Source: an uncultured Oxalobacteraceae bacterium (GTDB lineage Bacteria; Pseudomonadota; Gammaproteobacteria; Burkholderiales; Burkholderiaceae). Taken from it: a DNA stretch of 48,439 nucleotides. Both the position numbers and the translations under genes were made by a program. Below, piece by piece: positions 22,015 to 31,496 of this stretch (positions are counted from its first letter, which is position 1; the number at the start of each line of letters is the position of its first letter). The stretch spans positions 1-48,439 of the forward strand of contig CAMLIL010000039.1 in NCBI GenBank assembly GCA_946480015.1. Reading direction: 5' to 3'. The notes below the pieces were generated by a model, which worked only from the letters and a program-made list of their open reading frames with translations, was not told the origin of the DNA and did not search any database.

Positions 22015-24513
22015 CTACGCGGCCAGCAGCGCGGCCGCCGCGCCTTCGTTCAGCGGCTGCGCAAACAGGTAGCCCTGCGCGTACTGGCAGCCCTTGGCCT
22101 TGAGCTGCTCGAACTGCGCCTCGTTCTCCACTCCTTCGGCCACCACCGCAAGCTGCAGGCTGTCCGACAGCGCGATGATCGCGCCGACGATGGCCTGGTC
22201 CTCGGCGCTGCTTTCCAGGTCCTTGATGAAGGCGCGGTCGATCTTGATCTTCTTGACCGGAAAACGCTTCAGATAGGCCAGGCTCGAATAGCCGGTGCCG
22301 AAATCGTCGATCGACAGGCGGATGCCCATGGCATTGATCTGTTCGAGAATCTCCAGCGTCTGCTGGCCATGCTGCATCAGCGCCGTTTCGGTGATCTCGA
22401 ATTCCAGCAGCGCCGGATCGATGCCGGTTTCGTCGATCACCTGGCGGATCGACGCGATCAGCCCGCGGTTCATGAACTGGCGCGGCGACAGGTTCACCGC
22501 CAGCGGCACCGCCGCCATGCCTTGGCGCGTCCACGCCACGCTCTGCTCGCAGGCGCGCCGCATCACCCATTCGCCCACCTGCACGATCAGGCCATTCTCT
22601 TCGATGATGGGGATGAAACGGTCCGGCAGCACCAGCTCCTTTCCGTGGCGCCAGCGCAGCAGCACCTCCATGCCGTGCAGGCGGCGCGTAGCGATCTCGA
22701 TGATGGGCTGGTAGTACAGCTCGAATTCGCCGCGCGCCAGCGCCGCCCGCAGATTGCTCTCGAGTTCAAAATGCTGGGCCGCCGCCAGGTTCATGCGCTG
22801 GGTGAAGAACTGGTAGTTGTTGCGCCCGTTCGCCTTGGCGTGGTACATGGCTGCATCGGCATGGCGCATCAGCGTGGCCACATCCCTGCCGTCGTCGGGA
22901 TACATGCTGATGCCGATCGAAGGCGTAATGTGCAGCATCCGCCCGTCCAGCGGAAACGAGGTATCGAGCGCCTCGATGATCTTTTCGGCCACGTGCACGC
23001 ATTCGTCCGGGCTGCGGATGCCCGGCACCAGCACCACGAATTCATCGCCGCCCAGGCGCCCCACGGTATCGCTGACCCGCACCGCGCGGCACAGGCGGCT
23101 GGCCACTTCCTTGAGCAGATAGTCGCCGGTCTGGTGGCCGAGCGAATCGTTGATGGTCTTGAAGCGGTCCAGATCGATGAACATCACCGCCAGACTGCGT
23201 CCGCTGCGCTCGGCCGCCAGCATGGCGCGGTCGAGCCGGTCGGTCAGCAAGGCGCGGTTGGGCAGGCCGGTCAGGCTGTCGTGATAGGCCATATGGTGCA
23301 CGCGCGCCTCGGCCTGGCGGCGCTCGACGATTTCCGCCTGCAGCAAGGCATTGGCGCCGGCCAGTTCGGCTGTGCGCTCGAGCACCCGCACTTCCAGTTC
23401 GTCGCGCGCCCGCCGCACCGCTTCTGCTGCCTCGCGCCGCGCCGTGACGTCGTCGACCAGCCACACCGAGCGCCCGGCGACGTGTTCGAGGTCGAACGGG
23501 CGGCCCGACAGCCGCGCCCAGAAAGTGCTGCCATCCTTGCGCACCAGCTGGTACTCGGACATGTGCACGCGTCCGGCGGCGAAGTCGCGCATGGTCTCGG
23601 CGCGCGCCTGCTCCCAGCTGGCCAGATCGGGGTACAGCGCCTGCACCGACAGGCCGTTGACTTCACCGGCCGCATACCCGAACAGTTCTTCCATCTTGCG
23701 GTTGCAGCGCAGGTTGAAGCCTCGCTCCACCACCGCGATGCCCAGCACCGCGCTGTCGAGAATGGCCTGGTTCTCCAGCAGCGCGTTGCGCAGCGACTCC
23801 TCGGCGCGCTTGGCCTCGGTGCGGTCCTCGACGATCCAGATGGTCCCCTGGGCCGGGTCGTCCGGATTGACCAGGTAGGCGATCAGCTGGGCCCACAGCA
23901 CGCTGCCATCCTTGCGCGCCATCTCCACTTCGGTCTGGAAGTGCTGTCCCGCCGTCAGCAGCGGGTAAGCCTGCTCGCCGATGCGTGCGTAAGTGTCCTC
24001 GCTGGGATACAGCGCGCGCCCGGAGACCCCGAGTCCCTCGTCCCCCTCGTAGCCGAACATGTCGGCGAAGCCGCGGTTGTAGCGCGTGATCACGCGGTCC
24101 TTGGTGAACAGGATGCTGATCGAGGCATTGGTCATGATGGCCTGGACTTCGGCCAGGGTCTGGCGGTCCACATGCTGCGGCGCCAGGTCGGTGAACACGA
24201 AGGTGGCGCCGCCGCCGCCGGGCAGCGGCTTGGCCAGCGCCATGACCCCGGTCTGCCCATTGGGCCCTTCCAGCATGCTCTCCCAATACTGCCCGGCGCG
24301 GCAGGCGCCGCGCAGATGCGCCAGCGCGCCCGGCATGGCGGCCGCGCTGAAAATCGCCGCCAGCGGCTGGCCGATCGGATCGATGCCCAGCATGGCGCGC
24401 AGCTCGGGGTTACGGGCAATCACAATACCGTCGCTGCCGCAGGCACAGGCGGGCGATCCGATCAATTGCAGTGCTTCAGAGACGAAATCCGGGGTGACTG
24501 GTAGACGATCCAT
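22015..24513 (-). CDS. PAS-PAS-GGDEF-EAL cyclic-di-GMP signalling protein
   Basis: 832 aa from the ATG ending at 24513; a TTG three codons earlier is possible. Order: a divergent PAS-like N-terminus (about 10-110), PAS (about 125-235, YNRGFADMFGYEGDEGLG), a second PAS (about 250-370, CNRKMEELFGYAAGEVNGLS), a short coiled coil, GGDEF (about 405-570) and EAL (about 580-832). The GGDEF active site RLGGDEF is intact, with an RVSD inhibitory site five residues before it. The EAL motif reads EVL (GMEVLLRW), an accepted variant, and DDFGTGYSS is intact. No membrane helix is seen, so it is probably a cytoplasmic sensor. The sensed signal is unknown. Confidence 0.93.
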   Translation of the reverse strand: MDRLPVTPDFVSEALQLIGSPACACGSDGIVIARNPELRAMLGIDPIGQPLAAIFSAAAMPGALAHLRGACRAGQYWESMLEGPNGQTGVMALAKPLPGGGGATFVFTDLAPQHVDRQTLAEVQAIMTNASISILFTKDRVITRYNRGFADMFGYEGDEGLGVSGRALYPSEDTYARIGEQAYPLLTAGQHFQTEVEMARKDGSVLWAQLIAYLVNPDDPAQGTIWIVEDRTEAKRAEESLRNALLENQAILDSAVLGIAVVERGFNLRCNRKMEELFGYAAGEVNGLSVQALYPDLASWEQARAETMRDFAAGRVHMSEYQLVRKDGSTFWARLSGRPFDLEHVAGRSVWLVDDVTARREAAEAVRRARDELEVRVLERTAELAGANALLQAEIVERRQAEARVHHMAYHDSLTGLPNRALLTDRLDRAMLAAERSGRSLAVMFIDLDRFKTINDSLGHQTGDYLLKEVASRLCRAVRVSDTVGRLGGDEFVVLVPGIRSPDECVHVAEKIIEALDTSFPLDGRMLHITPSIGISMYPDDGRDVATLMRHADAAMYHAKANGRNNYQFFTQRMNLAAAQHFELESNLRAALARGEFELYYQPIIEIATRRLHGMEVLLRWRHGKELVLPDRFIPIIEENGLIVQVGEWVMRRACEQSVAWTRQGMAAVPLAVNLSPRQFMNRGLIASIRQVIDETGIDPALLEFEITETALMQHGQQTLEILEQINAMGIRLSIDDFGTGYSSLAYLKRFPVKKIKIDRAFIKDLESSAEDQAIVGAIIALSDSLQLAVVAEGVENEAQFEQLKAKGCQYAQGYLFAQPLNEGAAAALLAA

Positions 24514-24669
24514 ATCCGACAACGGCCAAGGTCGGCTGCGCCGGCAGGTGCAGCAAAAGTGTATCCCGATGATAAACCGAAAATCCCGGGAAATAACAGA
24601 ATTACAAAAACAAATACTGCTGGACAGTATCTATATTTCCAAAAAAACAGTCTTATCAGATCAAGCGCC

Positions 24670-24715
24670 AGGTTTCACAATGAAACACCTGAATCATTGT
24701 GGATTACAATGAAAC
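24670..24715. promoter_or_regulatory. Inverted and direct CAATGAAAC repeats before prpR
   Basis: GTTTCA-CAA-TGAAAC (24672-24686) is a 6-base inverted repeat directly upstream of prpR, and ACAATGAAACA recurs at about 24705-24715, ending at the start codon. Possible operator for PrpR autoregulation; the binding partner is inferred. Confidence 0.4.
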
Positions 24716-26299
24716 ATGCCGCCCGCCCCACGCCCTCCCGCCGAGCACGACGATCATCCCGTCATCTGGACAGTATCGGTGTCGCGGCTGGCCGATCTGT
24801 TCCGTGACATCACGCTCGAATACGATCATGTGGCCTCGATCGAACCGATCAACCTCGGCTTCGACGAGGCAGCGCGCCACATACGAGAACGAGTGGCTGG
24901 CGAACGCTGCGACGTGGTCATCGCGGCCGGCTCGAACGCCGCCTATCTCAAAGGGCGCATTTCGGTGCCGGTGGTGGTGGCCAGGGCCAGCGGCTTCGAC
25001 ATGCTGCAGGCGCTGGCGCGCGCGCGCCGCCTGTCCAGCCGTATCGGCGTGATCACCTACCAGCAGCAGCACCCCGAGCTGGCCGAATTCTGCAGCACCT
25101 TCGGCGTGCCGGTCGCGCAGCGCACCTACGCCACCGAAGAAGACGCGCGCGCCCAGATCCAGGACCTGAAAGCGGCCGGTATCGAAGCCATCGTCGGCGC
25201 CGGCCTGATCACCGACCTGGCCGAGGAAGCCGGCTTGCGCGGCGTGTTCGTCTACTCGGCCGCCTCGATCCGCCAAGCCTTCGACGACGCGCTCGAAACG
25301 GCGCGCCTGACCCGGCTGGAATCGAACCGCGGGCGCCGCACGGCGGTGGCTGGCACGCTGCGCGCGCGCCACGGGCTGAACGATCTGCGCGGCCAGTCGG
25401 CCGCCATGGAACGGGTGCGCCAGGCCGTGGTGCTGTTCGCGCGCTCCCCCGCGACCGTACTGATCGAAGGCGAAACCGGCAGCGGCAAGGAACTGGTGGC
25501 GCAGGCCATGCACCGCGAAGCGCCGCGCAGCCTGGGCATCAACCGGCCGTTCGTGGCGGTCAACTGCGGCGCGGTGGCCGAGTCGCTGCTCGAATCGGAA
25601 CTGTTCGGCCACGAAGAAGGCGCGTTCACCGGCGCGCGCCGGGGCGGCCACGCCGGCCTGTTCGAAACGGCCAACCATGGCACCCTGTTCCTCGACGAAA
25701 TCGGCGAAATGCCGCTGGCGCTGCAAACGCGCCTGCTGCGGGTGCTCGAAGAACGCGAGGTGGTCAGGGTGGGAGGCACCCGCCCGGTCGCCATCGACGT
25801 GCGCGTGATCAGCGCCACCCACTGCGACCTGAATGCCCGCGTGCGCGAGGGGCGCTTCCGCGCCGACCTGTTCTACCGGCTGGCGGTGCTGCGCCTGCGC
25901 CTGCCGCCGCTGCGCGAACGCAGCGGCGACGTACCCGAACTGGCGGCATGGGCGCTCAAGAACGCGCTGGCGGCGCTGGGCGCGCGCCCGCATCCCAATC
26001 TGCACGCCGAGATGAACGCCTGCGCAGCGCTGCTGGAACGCTACGGCTGGCCCGGCAATGTGCGCGAACTGCGCAATCTGATGGAACGCCTGGCCCTGTA
26101 TCTGGCGGCCGAACCGCTGCAGGCCTTGACGCCGGCCTTCATGCTGGCGGCCGCGCCCGAACTGGGCGGCAGCGCCGCGCCGCCGTCGCAGGAAAGCGTC
26201 GATGACGTGCTGGCGCGCTTCGGCGGGAAGCGCGACGAAGCGGCTGCCTATCTTGGGATCAGCCGCACGACCTTGTGGCGGCGCCTGCGAAAAAGCTAG
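24716..26299 (+). CDS. prpR: PrpR-type sigma-54-dependent activator
   Basis: 527 aa. The N-terminal PrpR_N domain (about 17-200: [51 protein letters not shown]) binds 2-methylcitrate in known members. The AAA+ sigma-54-interaction domain has Walker A GETGSGKE (252-259), the sigma-54 loop GAFTGA (302-307), Walker [10 protein letters not shown] (324-332) and [11 protein letters not shown] Fis-type HTH is at the C-terminus ([20 protein letters not shown]). Known members activate propionate catabolism (prpBCD), but no prp gene lies in the window. The stop overlaps the convergent HEAT gene by four bases. Confidence 0.85.
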   Translation: MPPAPRPPAEHDDHPVIWTVSVSRLADLFRDITLEYDHVASIEPINLGFDEAARHIRERVAGERCDVVIAAGSNAAYLKGRISVPVVVARASGFDMLQALARARRLSSRIGVITYQQQHPELAEFCSTFGVPVAQRTYATEEDARAQIQDLKAAGIEAIVGAGLITDLAEEAGLRGVFVYSAASIRQAFDDALETARLTRLESNRGRRTAVAGTLRARHGLNDLRGQSAAMERVRQAVVLFARSPATVLIEGETGSGKELVAQAMHREAPRSLGINRPFVAVNCGAVAESLLESELFGHEEGAFTGARRGGHAGLFETANHGTLFLDEIGEMPLALQTRLLRVLEEREVVRVGGTRPVAIDVRVISATHCDLNARVREGRFRADLFYRLAVLRLRLPPLRERSGDVPELAAWALKNALAALGARPHPNLHAEMNACAALLERYGWPGNVRELRNLMERLALYLAAEPLQALTPAFMLAAAPELGGSAAPPSQESVDDVLARFGGKRDEAAAYLGISRTTLWRRLRKS

Positions 26300-27036
26300 A
26301 GCCGGTCGAGCACCATGCGCGCGGCGATGCGCACCGACGGCGAACGGTCGCCCTGCTCGAGCTGCTCCAGGCGCGCGCGCAGCTCCGGCGGCGCCAGCTC
26401 CTCCAGGTAAAACGGCACCTCGCTGCGCACCAGATCGTCGCTATCGGCAAGGCGTTCGTACAGCAGCGCCGCCACATCGACCTGCTGATCGCCCACCATG
26501 CGCCCCTGATACGGCTGAAAGGCCAGCGCGTGGCGCAGCGCCATCAGGCGGTAATGGGGAATCTCGCTGTGCAGGGTGGCCACCAGTGCGCCGTAGCCGG
26601 ACGGATCGCCCACCTGGGCCAGGTAAAAGGCGGCCTTGTACTGGTCGCCCAACACGCCGGTAGAGCGCAAACGCTGTCCCAGCAGCGCTTTGCCGCGGGC
26701 CAGATCGCCGCGCAGCACCAGCGACATGGCCGCCTCGATGCCGACATCCGGCTCGGATGCGCTGGCCGCCAGCTCGGCCAGCTTGCGCATCAAGCCATCG
26801 TCGACAGCCGGGCAGCGCCCGGCCAGAAAAGCGGCGGTGTAGGCCACGCCCGGCTCGCCGGAGGACAAAGCCTGTTCCAGCAGCTGGACCGTCAGCGGCG
26901 CCTGTGCATCGTTGCGCGTCAGCGAATTGACCATCGACGCGTACGCATGGCGTTCGCGCGCAAGCAGGGCCGCAGTGCGCCACGGCAGGCCGGCGCTGGT
27001 GATGCAGGGGTGGCAGATCGATTCGGGCATGGTCAT
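26296..27036 (-). CDS. HEAT-repeat protein at the end of the eCIS operon
   Basis: 246 aa, alpha-helical repeats throughout ([76 protein letters not shown]), the pattern of HEAT/PBS-lyase-like repeats. No signal peptide; short Cys-containing N-terminus (ICHPC). The start overlaps the stop of the HExxH gene by four bases, so it is the last cistron of the injection-system operon. HEAT proteins often bind partners; chaperone, immunity or scaffold for the preceding candidate effector are possibilities, none shown by sequence. Confidence 0.7.
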   Translation of the reverse strand: MTMPESICHPCITSAGLPWRTAALLARERHAYASMVNSLTRNDAQAPLTVQLLEQALSSGEPGVAYTAAFLAGRCPAVDDGLMRKLAELAASASEPDVGIEAAMSLVLRGDLARGKALLGQRLRSTGVLGDQYKAAFYLAQVGDPSGYGALVATLHSEIPHYRLMALRHALAFQPYQGRMVGDQQVDVAALLYERLADSDDLVRSEVPFYLEELAPPELRARLEQLEQGDRSPSVRIAARMVLDRL

Positions 27037-28043
27037 GGAAGCGATTTTCCCTGCACTTCCACCGCGTTGGCAAGCGCAACATAAGCCGCCTTGCCGTCGG
27101 CATAGGCGTTGATCTCGCCGGCGTAGGCGTCGTGGCTGGCGCCGCCGCCCTTGTAGTACTTGAGGTTCTCGGCAATAAGCTTGGTGCGGGCGCCCTGCAG
27201 CAGAGTCGTCACATCCGCCGCCGCGCTGGCCGGGGTGATGCTGCCGGCCTCGATGTGCGCCTTCACGATCGGCAGCGCCGAGCCGGCCGACCAGGCATTG
27301 TCGTCGGTGCCGTGGAATTTTTCGTGGCGCTCGACCAGCGCCTGGGAATAGTATGTGGTGCGCGGCGATTTGTAGGGCGAGGCGGCGCCCGGCATCAGGT
27401 CGGCCTTGATCGCCGCCCAGTTGGCCTTGGTGACCACCGCATCGGTGGCCGACGGGACATCGGTCTTGCCGCCCGAACTGGTACCCCAGGGGCAGTTGAT
27501 ATCGAGCGTGGCGGTGATGGTGTACTTGCCGCCGGCGGCGGCGTAGCCGATGCCGGTGAAGGCAGGCTCGTAGAATTCGGCGCCGAACGGCGACACCGCG
27601 CGCCCGCCCGGCTGCGAAAAGGCCCCCATCGAGACGCCCGCAATGGCGGCATCGCGCTTGCCGTGCCCCGCACCGGCAGCGCCCTGGCTGCGCAAGCGCA
27701 GGTTGATATCGAGCTTGACATTGGCCGGCCCGGCCGGCGCGGGCAGCGGCGCCGCTTGCGCAATCTCCTCGCCCTCCTCGGCGGTACTGCGGCCCTCGCC
27801 CGGCAGGGTCACCACATCCGGCACCCTGCCCGACAACTGCGCGCTTTCCGGCGTCGGCACCTCTTCCTGGGTGACGGCCGGCATCTTGCGCGGCACGGCT
27901 TCGCCGTCCGGCTTGGCATTGGCCGGCACCCCGCTCAGGTCGCGGCCCATGCCGGCAAAGGCTGCGACGCCGCGATGGCGTAGCGGCATCGACGCGGCAG
28001 GCAGCTCGCCGGCACGCCGCGGTTTGGCGGTCACGAAGCGCAT
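27033..28043 (-). CDS. HExxH-motif protein, candidate eCIS effector
   Basis: 336 aa; start chosen at 28043 where GAGGAGG lies six bases upstream. The N-terminal 110 residues are basic then Pro/Glu-rich and disordered-looking, similar in style to N-terminal leaders of eCIS-associated proteins. Residues about 110-215 are beta-rich (VKLDINLRLRSQG, KYTITATLDINCPWG). Residues 240-244 are HEKFH within LVERHEKFHGTDDNAW, matching the HExxH zinc-metallopeptidase motif; the rest is helical with Lys/Ala. It does not match the DUF4157 eCIS core domain by eye. Position after the baseplate genes suggests cargo; toxicity is inferred. Confidence 0.6.
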   Translation of the reverse strand: MRFVTAKPRRAGELPAASMPLRHRGVAAFAGMGRDLSGVPANAKPDGEAVPRKMPAVTQEEVPTPESAQLSGRVPDVVTLPGEGRSTAEEGEEIAQAAPLPAPAGPANVKLDINLRLRSQGAAGAGHGKRDAAIAGVSMGAFSQPGGRAVSPFGAEFYEPAFTGIGYAAAGGKYTITATLDINCPWGTSSGGKTDVPSATDAVVTKANWAAIKADLMPGAASPYKSPRTTYYSQALVERHEKFHGTDDNAWSAGSALPIVKAHIEAGSITPASAAADVTTLLQGARTKLIAENLKYYKGGGASHDAYAGEINAYADGKAAYVALANAVEVQGKSLP

Positions 28044-28053
28044 CGCGGCCTCC

Positions 28054-29388
28054 TCAGGCAAGCGGTACCGCCAGCGCCGCAAAGCCGGAACGCTGCTCGG
28101 TGACCTTCAAAGCGGCACCGGTGGCGCCGCTGACGATGGCCAGCGGCGCCAGATAGTGCCTGACCCCGGCCGGTGGCAAGGCCTCGCGCTCGCCGTTCGC
28201 GCCGCCCGGCACCAGCGGCCATTCGACGTCGCCGGTGGCGCTGCGCGCCGGAATCAGCCAGTAGTCGCCGCGCCGGTACTGCACGGTTTCCTCCGGCGGC
28301 CGGACAAACTCGACGCGCACGCCCTGTTCCAGCTCGATCCACTCGTCCTCCGCGACCCACAATGCGCCGTCCTCGCCGCCCTGGTCCCAGCGCCGCAGCA
28401 CCGGGTGCAGCGTCGTGTTCGATCCGGTACCGGCCGCCGATCCGCCCGCCAGCACCACGGTCAGTTCATCGACACTGCGCACCCGCAGCAGGTCCTCGGG
28501 CACGTTGCGCAGGGTGCTGACGTCGTCCACCAGTTCCACCCAGTCGCCCTCCTTCAGACCGAGCTTGGCGTCGCGCCCCGGCGCGGCCAGGGTCACGGTG
28601 GTGACGCGGCTCACCCCGTCGGCCTCGAACGCGCTCTTGAGCGCGGCGATGGGGAACAGCACCGCCCCGTTCTCGCGCGACCATTTGAAGGTCGCGCCCT
28701 GCATGCCTTCCTCGTTGCGGGCAGTGCCGCCGGCATGGATTTCGACGCGGTACAACTGGTTCTCCAGACCGCGGTAGCGCGCTTCGGGGGCGATGCTGCA
28801 CTCGTCCGGCTCGCCCTCCGGCTGGTGGGCGGTGGCGCGCAGCCGCGCCGCACTGGGACGCGCCAGCTCGTCGAGCACATCGAGGTCTTCGCTGTTTGGC
28901 ACCACCTTGACCTGCCAGACCAGCTGCATGCGGCTGGCCGTGTCGATCCAGCCGAGCGCCGTCTCGCGCATGCCGTCCGCTTCATAGGCGCTGACATGGC
29001 GCTCCCACACATCGAGATACACAATAAACGCGCGGCTCTGGGCCAATGCCTCGACCGTCGTGAACTGGTCGAAGGGATAGCCCGGCTGGGCGCTGTACGG
29101 CAGCGGTTCGAGGTTCTCGCACAGGATGCCGTTGACGTAGTAGCGCCCCACCCCGATCGAAAAGCCGTTGTTCGCGCCGGCGCCGGGGGGAATCACCGCA
29201 AAACCCACATTGCCGGCCGGCCCGCCGGCAGGTCCGATGATGTCGGCCAGCGCGCTGCGCAGGTGCCAGCGCGCGATCGCGCCCTGCTCGTTCCAGTCGG
29301 CGTCGAGCTGGACCCGGCCCTGCTGCATCAATACGCCGGTGTAGTGGCGGCGCGGGTCGAAACTGTCCCTGGTGAAGTCGCCTTTCAT
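28054..29388 (-). CDS. DUF6519 domain protein of the eCIS operon
   Basis: 444 aa with AGGAG six bases before the ATG ending at 29388. The N-terminus MKGDFTRDSFDPRRHYTGVL and QGRVQLDADWNEQ is the DUF6519 signature found in contractile-injection-system gene clusters. The rest is beta-rich with segments such as YVNGILCENLEPLPY and GATFKWSRENGAVLFPIAAL that read like a fibre or baseplate-peripheral protein. Function not established; it could be a spoke or appendage. Gaps of 8 and 10 bases to its neighbours place it firmly in the operon. A much longer open frame reaching 30957 is an artefact of overlap with the next gene. Confidence 0.75.
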   Translation of the reverse strand: MKGDFTRDSFDPRRHYTGVLMQQGRVQLDADWNEQGAIARWHLRSALADIIGPAGGPAGNVGFAVIPPGAGANNGFSIGVGRYYVNGILCENLEPLPYSAQPGYPFDQFTTVEALAQSRAFIVYLDVWERHVSAYEADGMRETALGWIDTASRMQLVWQVKVVPNSEDLDVLDELARPSAARLRATAHQPEGEPDECSIAPEARYRGLENQLYRVEIHAGGTARNEEGMQGATFKWSRENGAVLFPIAALKSAFEADGVSRVTTVTLAAPGRDAKLGLKEGDWVELVDDVSTLRNVPEDLLRVRSVDELTVVLAGGSAAGTGSNTTLHPVLRRWDQGGEDGALWVAEDEWIELEQGVRVEFVRPPEETVQYRRGDYWLIPARSATGDVEWPLVPGGANGEREALPPAGVRHYLAPLAIVSGATGAALKVTEQRSGFAALAVPLA

Positions 29389-29396
29389 ATTGTCTC

Positions 29397-31496
29397 CTAG
29401 CTTGCGTAAATGATGGCGGCCTGCGCTCCGGCCGGTGTGTACTCGGCCAACCGGGCGCGCAGATTGGCGGCGCGCTGCGGCTGGAACAGGTCGTGGAAGG
29501 CGCCCATTTCGGATTCGTCGTCGGCGCCGCGCACGATCTCTTCGGCACAGTTCAGCGCCAACTGGCAGTAGCCGGGCGCGCCATAGCGTGTGCTGGTAAA
29601 GCGCGGACGCACGCGCGGATCGTTGCCAGGGCCGGGCTGGCAGTGGAAGCGCTGGGGCGTGCGCGATCCCGGCGCCACATAGCAAAAGCGCACGCACCCT
29701 TGCTGGCGGCGCGCCACCAGCACGCGGCCCATGAAGATGCTGTTCTCGACCAGCGCCAGGGCATGCACATGCAGGTTGCCGATCACCGTCGAGCGGGCGA
29801 TGTGCAGCACCGCAAACGCCGGTCCGCAGCGTTCGTCCCCGAGCACCAGCGCGCCGTCGTGGGCCGCGTCGACGATGCTGTCGGAGATGCGGATCACCGA
29901 CGGGTCGTAGCGGGTCTCGTCGCCGAGCACTCGGACCGGTCCGGTGATGCTGTGCTCCACGCGCAGCAGCGCGCCGGTCGAGCGCAGCGTGATCGACGGT
30001 TCGGCGGCCCATTGCGGCTCGCATTCGCAGTCCAGCTCCCAGCCCGGCACCAGGGTGCAGTGGCGGATGGTGATGTCGCACATGTCGGGCTGCGGCGGCG
30101 TGCATTGCATGTCGTTGCGGGTGCGCCCGCCTTCCACCTCGATGCCGCAGCCGGCAATCAGCAAGCCATCCAGTGTGAGGCGGCTGGCGGCGCCGCCGCT
30201 GATGGTGATCTGGTCGGGCTTGTCGCTGTAGTAGTCGAGCAGGCGCAGGATCGGGCGGGTCATGGACGCCGCGCGCAGTTGCAGGCTTTCGCCCGCATCC
30301 AGGCGCAGCGTCAGCGCTTCGTGGTACACGCAGCTGTCGGCGATTTCGATGACCGCCGCCTTGACCTTGCTTTCGGCCTTGTCGGCCTGCCACTGCTCCA
30401 GCGCCCTGGCGATGGTGTCGAACTCGCCCTCGCCGGCCTGCTTGCGCACGCGGTACAGGCGCGCGCCCAGCGGCTGCGACAGCGCGCGGCGGTACTCGCC
30501 GCCGCCCATGTCGGCCGAAAAGCCGTAATGGTAGCTGACGAACACGCGCTTGGGCACCTGCCCGGTCGGGAACACCATGCGCCCGCGCTGCGGATCGACC
30601 AGCACCTTGCCCAGCGGCGCGCGGTAGGCCAGCCAGTCGGACAGATCGGCCGGGATGATGTCCTCGAGCGCGACCATGCCGCGCTCGCCCCGGCATGGCC
30701 AGTCGTGCACGTAGATCGCCAGGCTCTTTCCTTCGCCGTAGTAGTCCGATGGCTTGAGTGCGAATGCGCGGCGGCGGATCGGCCCGGGCAGGTTGGTCTC
30801 TTCGGCGATATGATCCGGGTCGGTCTCCGGCACCGGGCGGTTGTAGAGCGGCGTGTCGTTGCCAAGCTCGCTGAAAGTGTAGCCTTCGCCGTAGCCGCCG
30901 CTGACCTTGATGCTGCGCGCGGCCGTATGGGTCACGCTGTAGGCCTTCAGGCGCCACACGAACAGCCCGACATCGGCAATGTTGTAGCGCCCGCGCAGGC
31001 CGACCGTGTGCGCGATGCTGTCGAAAGGTCCGTCGAGGCGGTCCAGCGCATCGCCGTCGCGCAGGCTGGCGGTGGCGCCACGATTGAGGCGCTGGTGATT
31101 CAGGTGCTGGGTCCAGCCGATCAGCGTGTAGAACTGCACCGCCCGCGCCGGCCAGCCGGCGACGTCGCGCGCCAGCGTTTCCAGCAGCGCGATCGTGCCC
31201 TTGCGGCGGCGCAGGCGGATGGTGTTGGCCACTTCCTGGCGCGTGGTGACAGGCCCGGCGCTGCCGGCATCAAGCACCGGGCGGTAGCCAACCAGTTCCC
31301 CGATGTAGGGCACCACCCAGTCCTCGCAGGTTTCGATGAACCAGTTCTCGTAGAGCTGGCCGATGTCGTCTTCGACCACGTTGACCTGCTCCGTGATCAC
31401 CTGCAGCAGCGCGCGCAGGGGCGCGCCGCGCAGCGCATCCTGGGTGCGGTGCACCTGCGGCAGCAGCTGATACAGATAGTCGGCGGGCCGGCTCAT
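29397..31496 (-). CDS. gpI-like baseplate protein with beta-helix C-terminus
   Basis: 699 aa. The N-terminal 150 residues are phage tail protein I-like: YLYQLLPQVHRTQD, EDWVVPYIGELVGYRP, ANTIRLRRRKGTIALLETLA. The middle part carries extra beta domains. The region about 400-640 shows repeated short strands with turns (ITISGGAASRLTLDGLLIAG, ITIRHCTLVPGWEL, HIARSTVIGNLHVHALALVE) typical of a right-handed parallel beta-helix. In Afp/PVC-like particles this family forms the outer baseplate wedge. The C-terminal beta-helix could contact fibres or the target surface. It overlaps the upstream gene by four bases. Confidence 0.8.
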   Translation of the reverse strand: MSRPADYLYQLLPQVHRTQDALRGAPLRALLQVITEQVNVVEDDIGQLYENWFIETCEDWVVPYIGELVGYRPVLDAGSAGPVTTRQEVANTIRLRRRKGTIALLETLARDVAGWPARAVQFYTLIGWTQHLNHQRLNRGATASLRDGDALDRLDGPFDSIAHTVGLRGRYNIADVGLFVWRLKAYSVTHTAARSIKVSGGYGEGYTFSELGNDTPLYNRPVPETDPDHIAEETNLPGPIRRRAFALKPSDYYGEGKSLAIYVHDWPCRGERGMVALEDIIPADLSDWLAYRAPLGKVLVDPQRGRMVFPTGQVPKRVFVSYHYGFSADMGGGEYRRALSQPLGARLYRVRKQAGEGEFDTIARALEQWQADKAESKVKAAVIEIADSCVYHEALTLRLDAGESLQLRAASMTRPILRLLDYYSDKPDQITISGGAASRLTLDGLLIAGCGIEVEGGRTRNDMQCTPPQPDMCDITIRHCTLVPGWELDCECEPQWAAEPSITLRSTGALLRVEHSITGPVRVLGDETRYDPSVIRISDSIVDAAHDGALVLGDERCGPAFAVLHIARSTVIGNLHVHALALVENSIFMGRVLVARRQQGCVRFCYVAPGSRTPQRFHCQPGPGNDPRVRPRFTSTRYGAPGYCQLALNCAEEIVRGADDESEMGAFHDLFQPQRAANLRARLAEYTPAGAQAAIIYAS

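Noticed and set aside
21619..24504. A 961-codon plus-strand open frame opposite the GGDEF/EAL gene
   Set aside because: Antisense shadow with no domain; it also overlaps xth in another frame.
28054..30957. A 967-codon minus-strand open frame spanning two eCIS genes
   Set aside because: Only its C-terminal 444 codons (from 29388) carry a real domain and an RBS; the rest is an Arg/Ala-rich shadow of the gpI-like gene.
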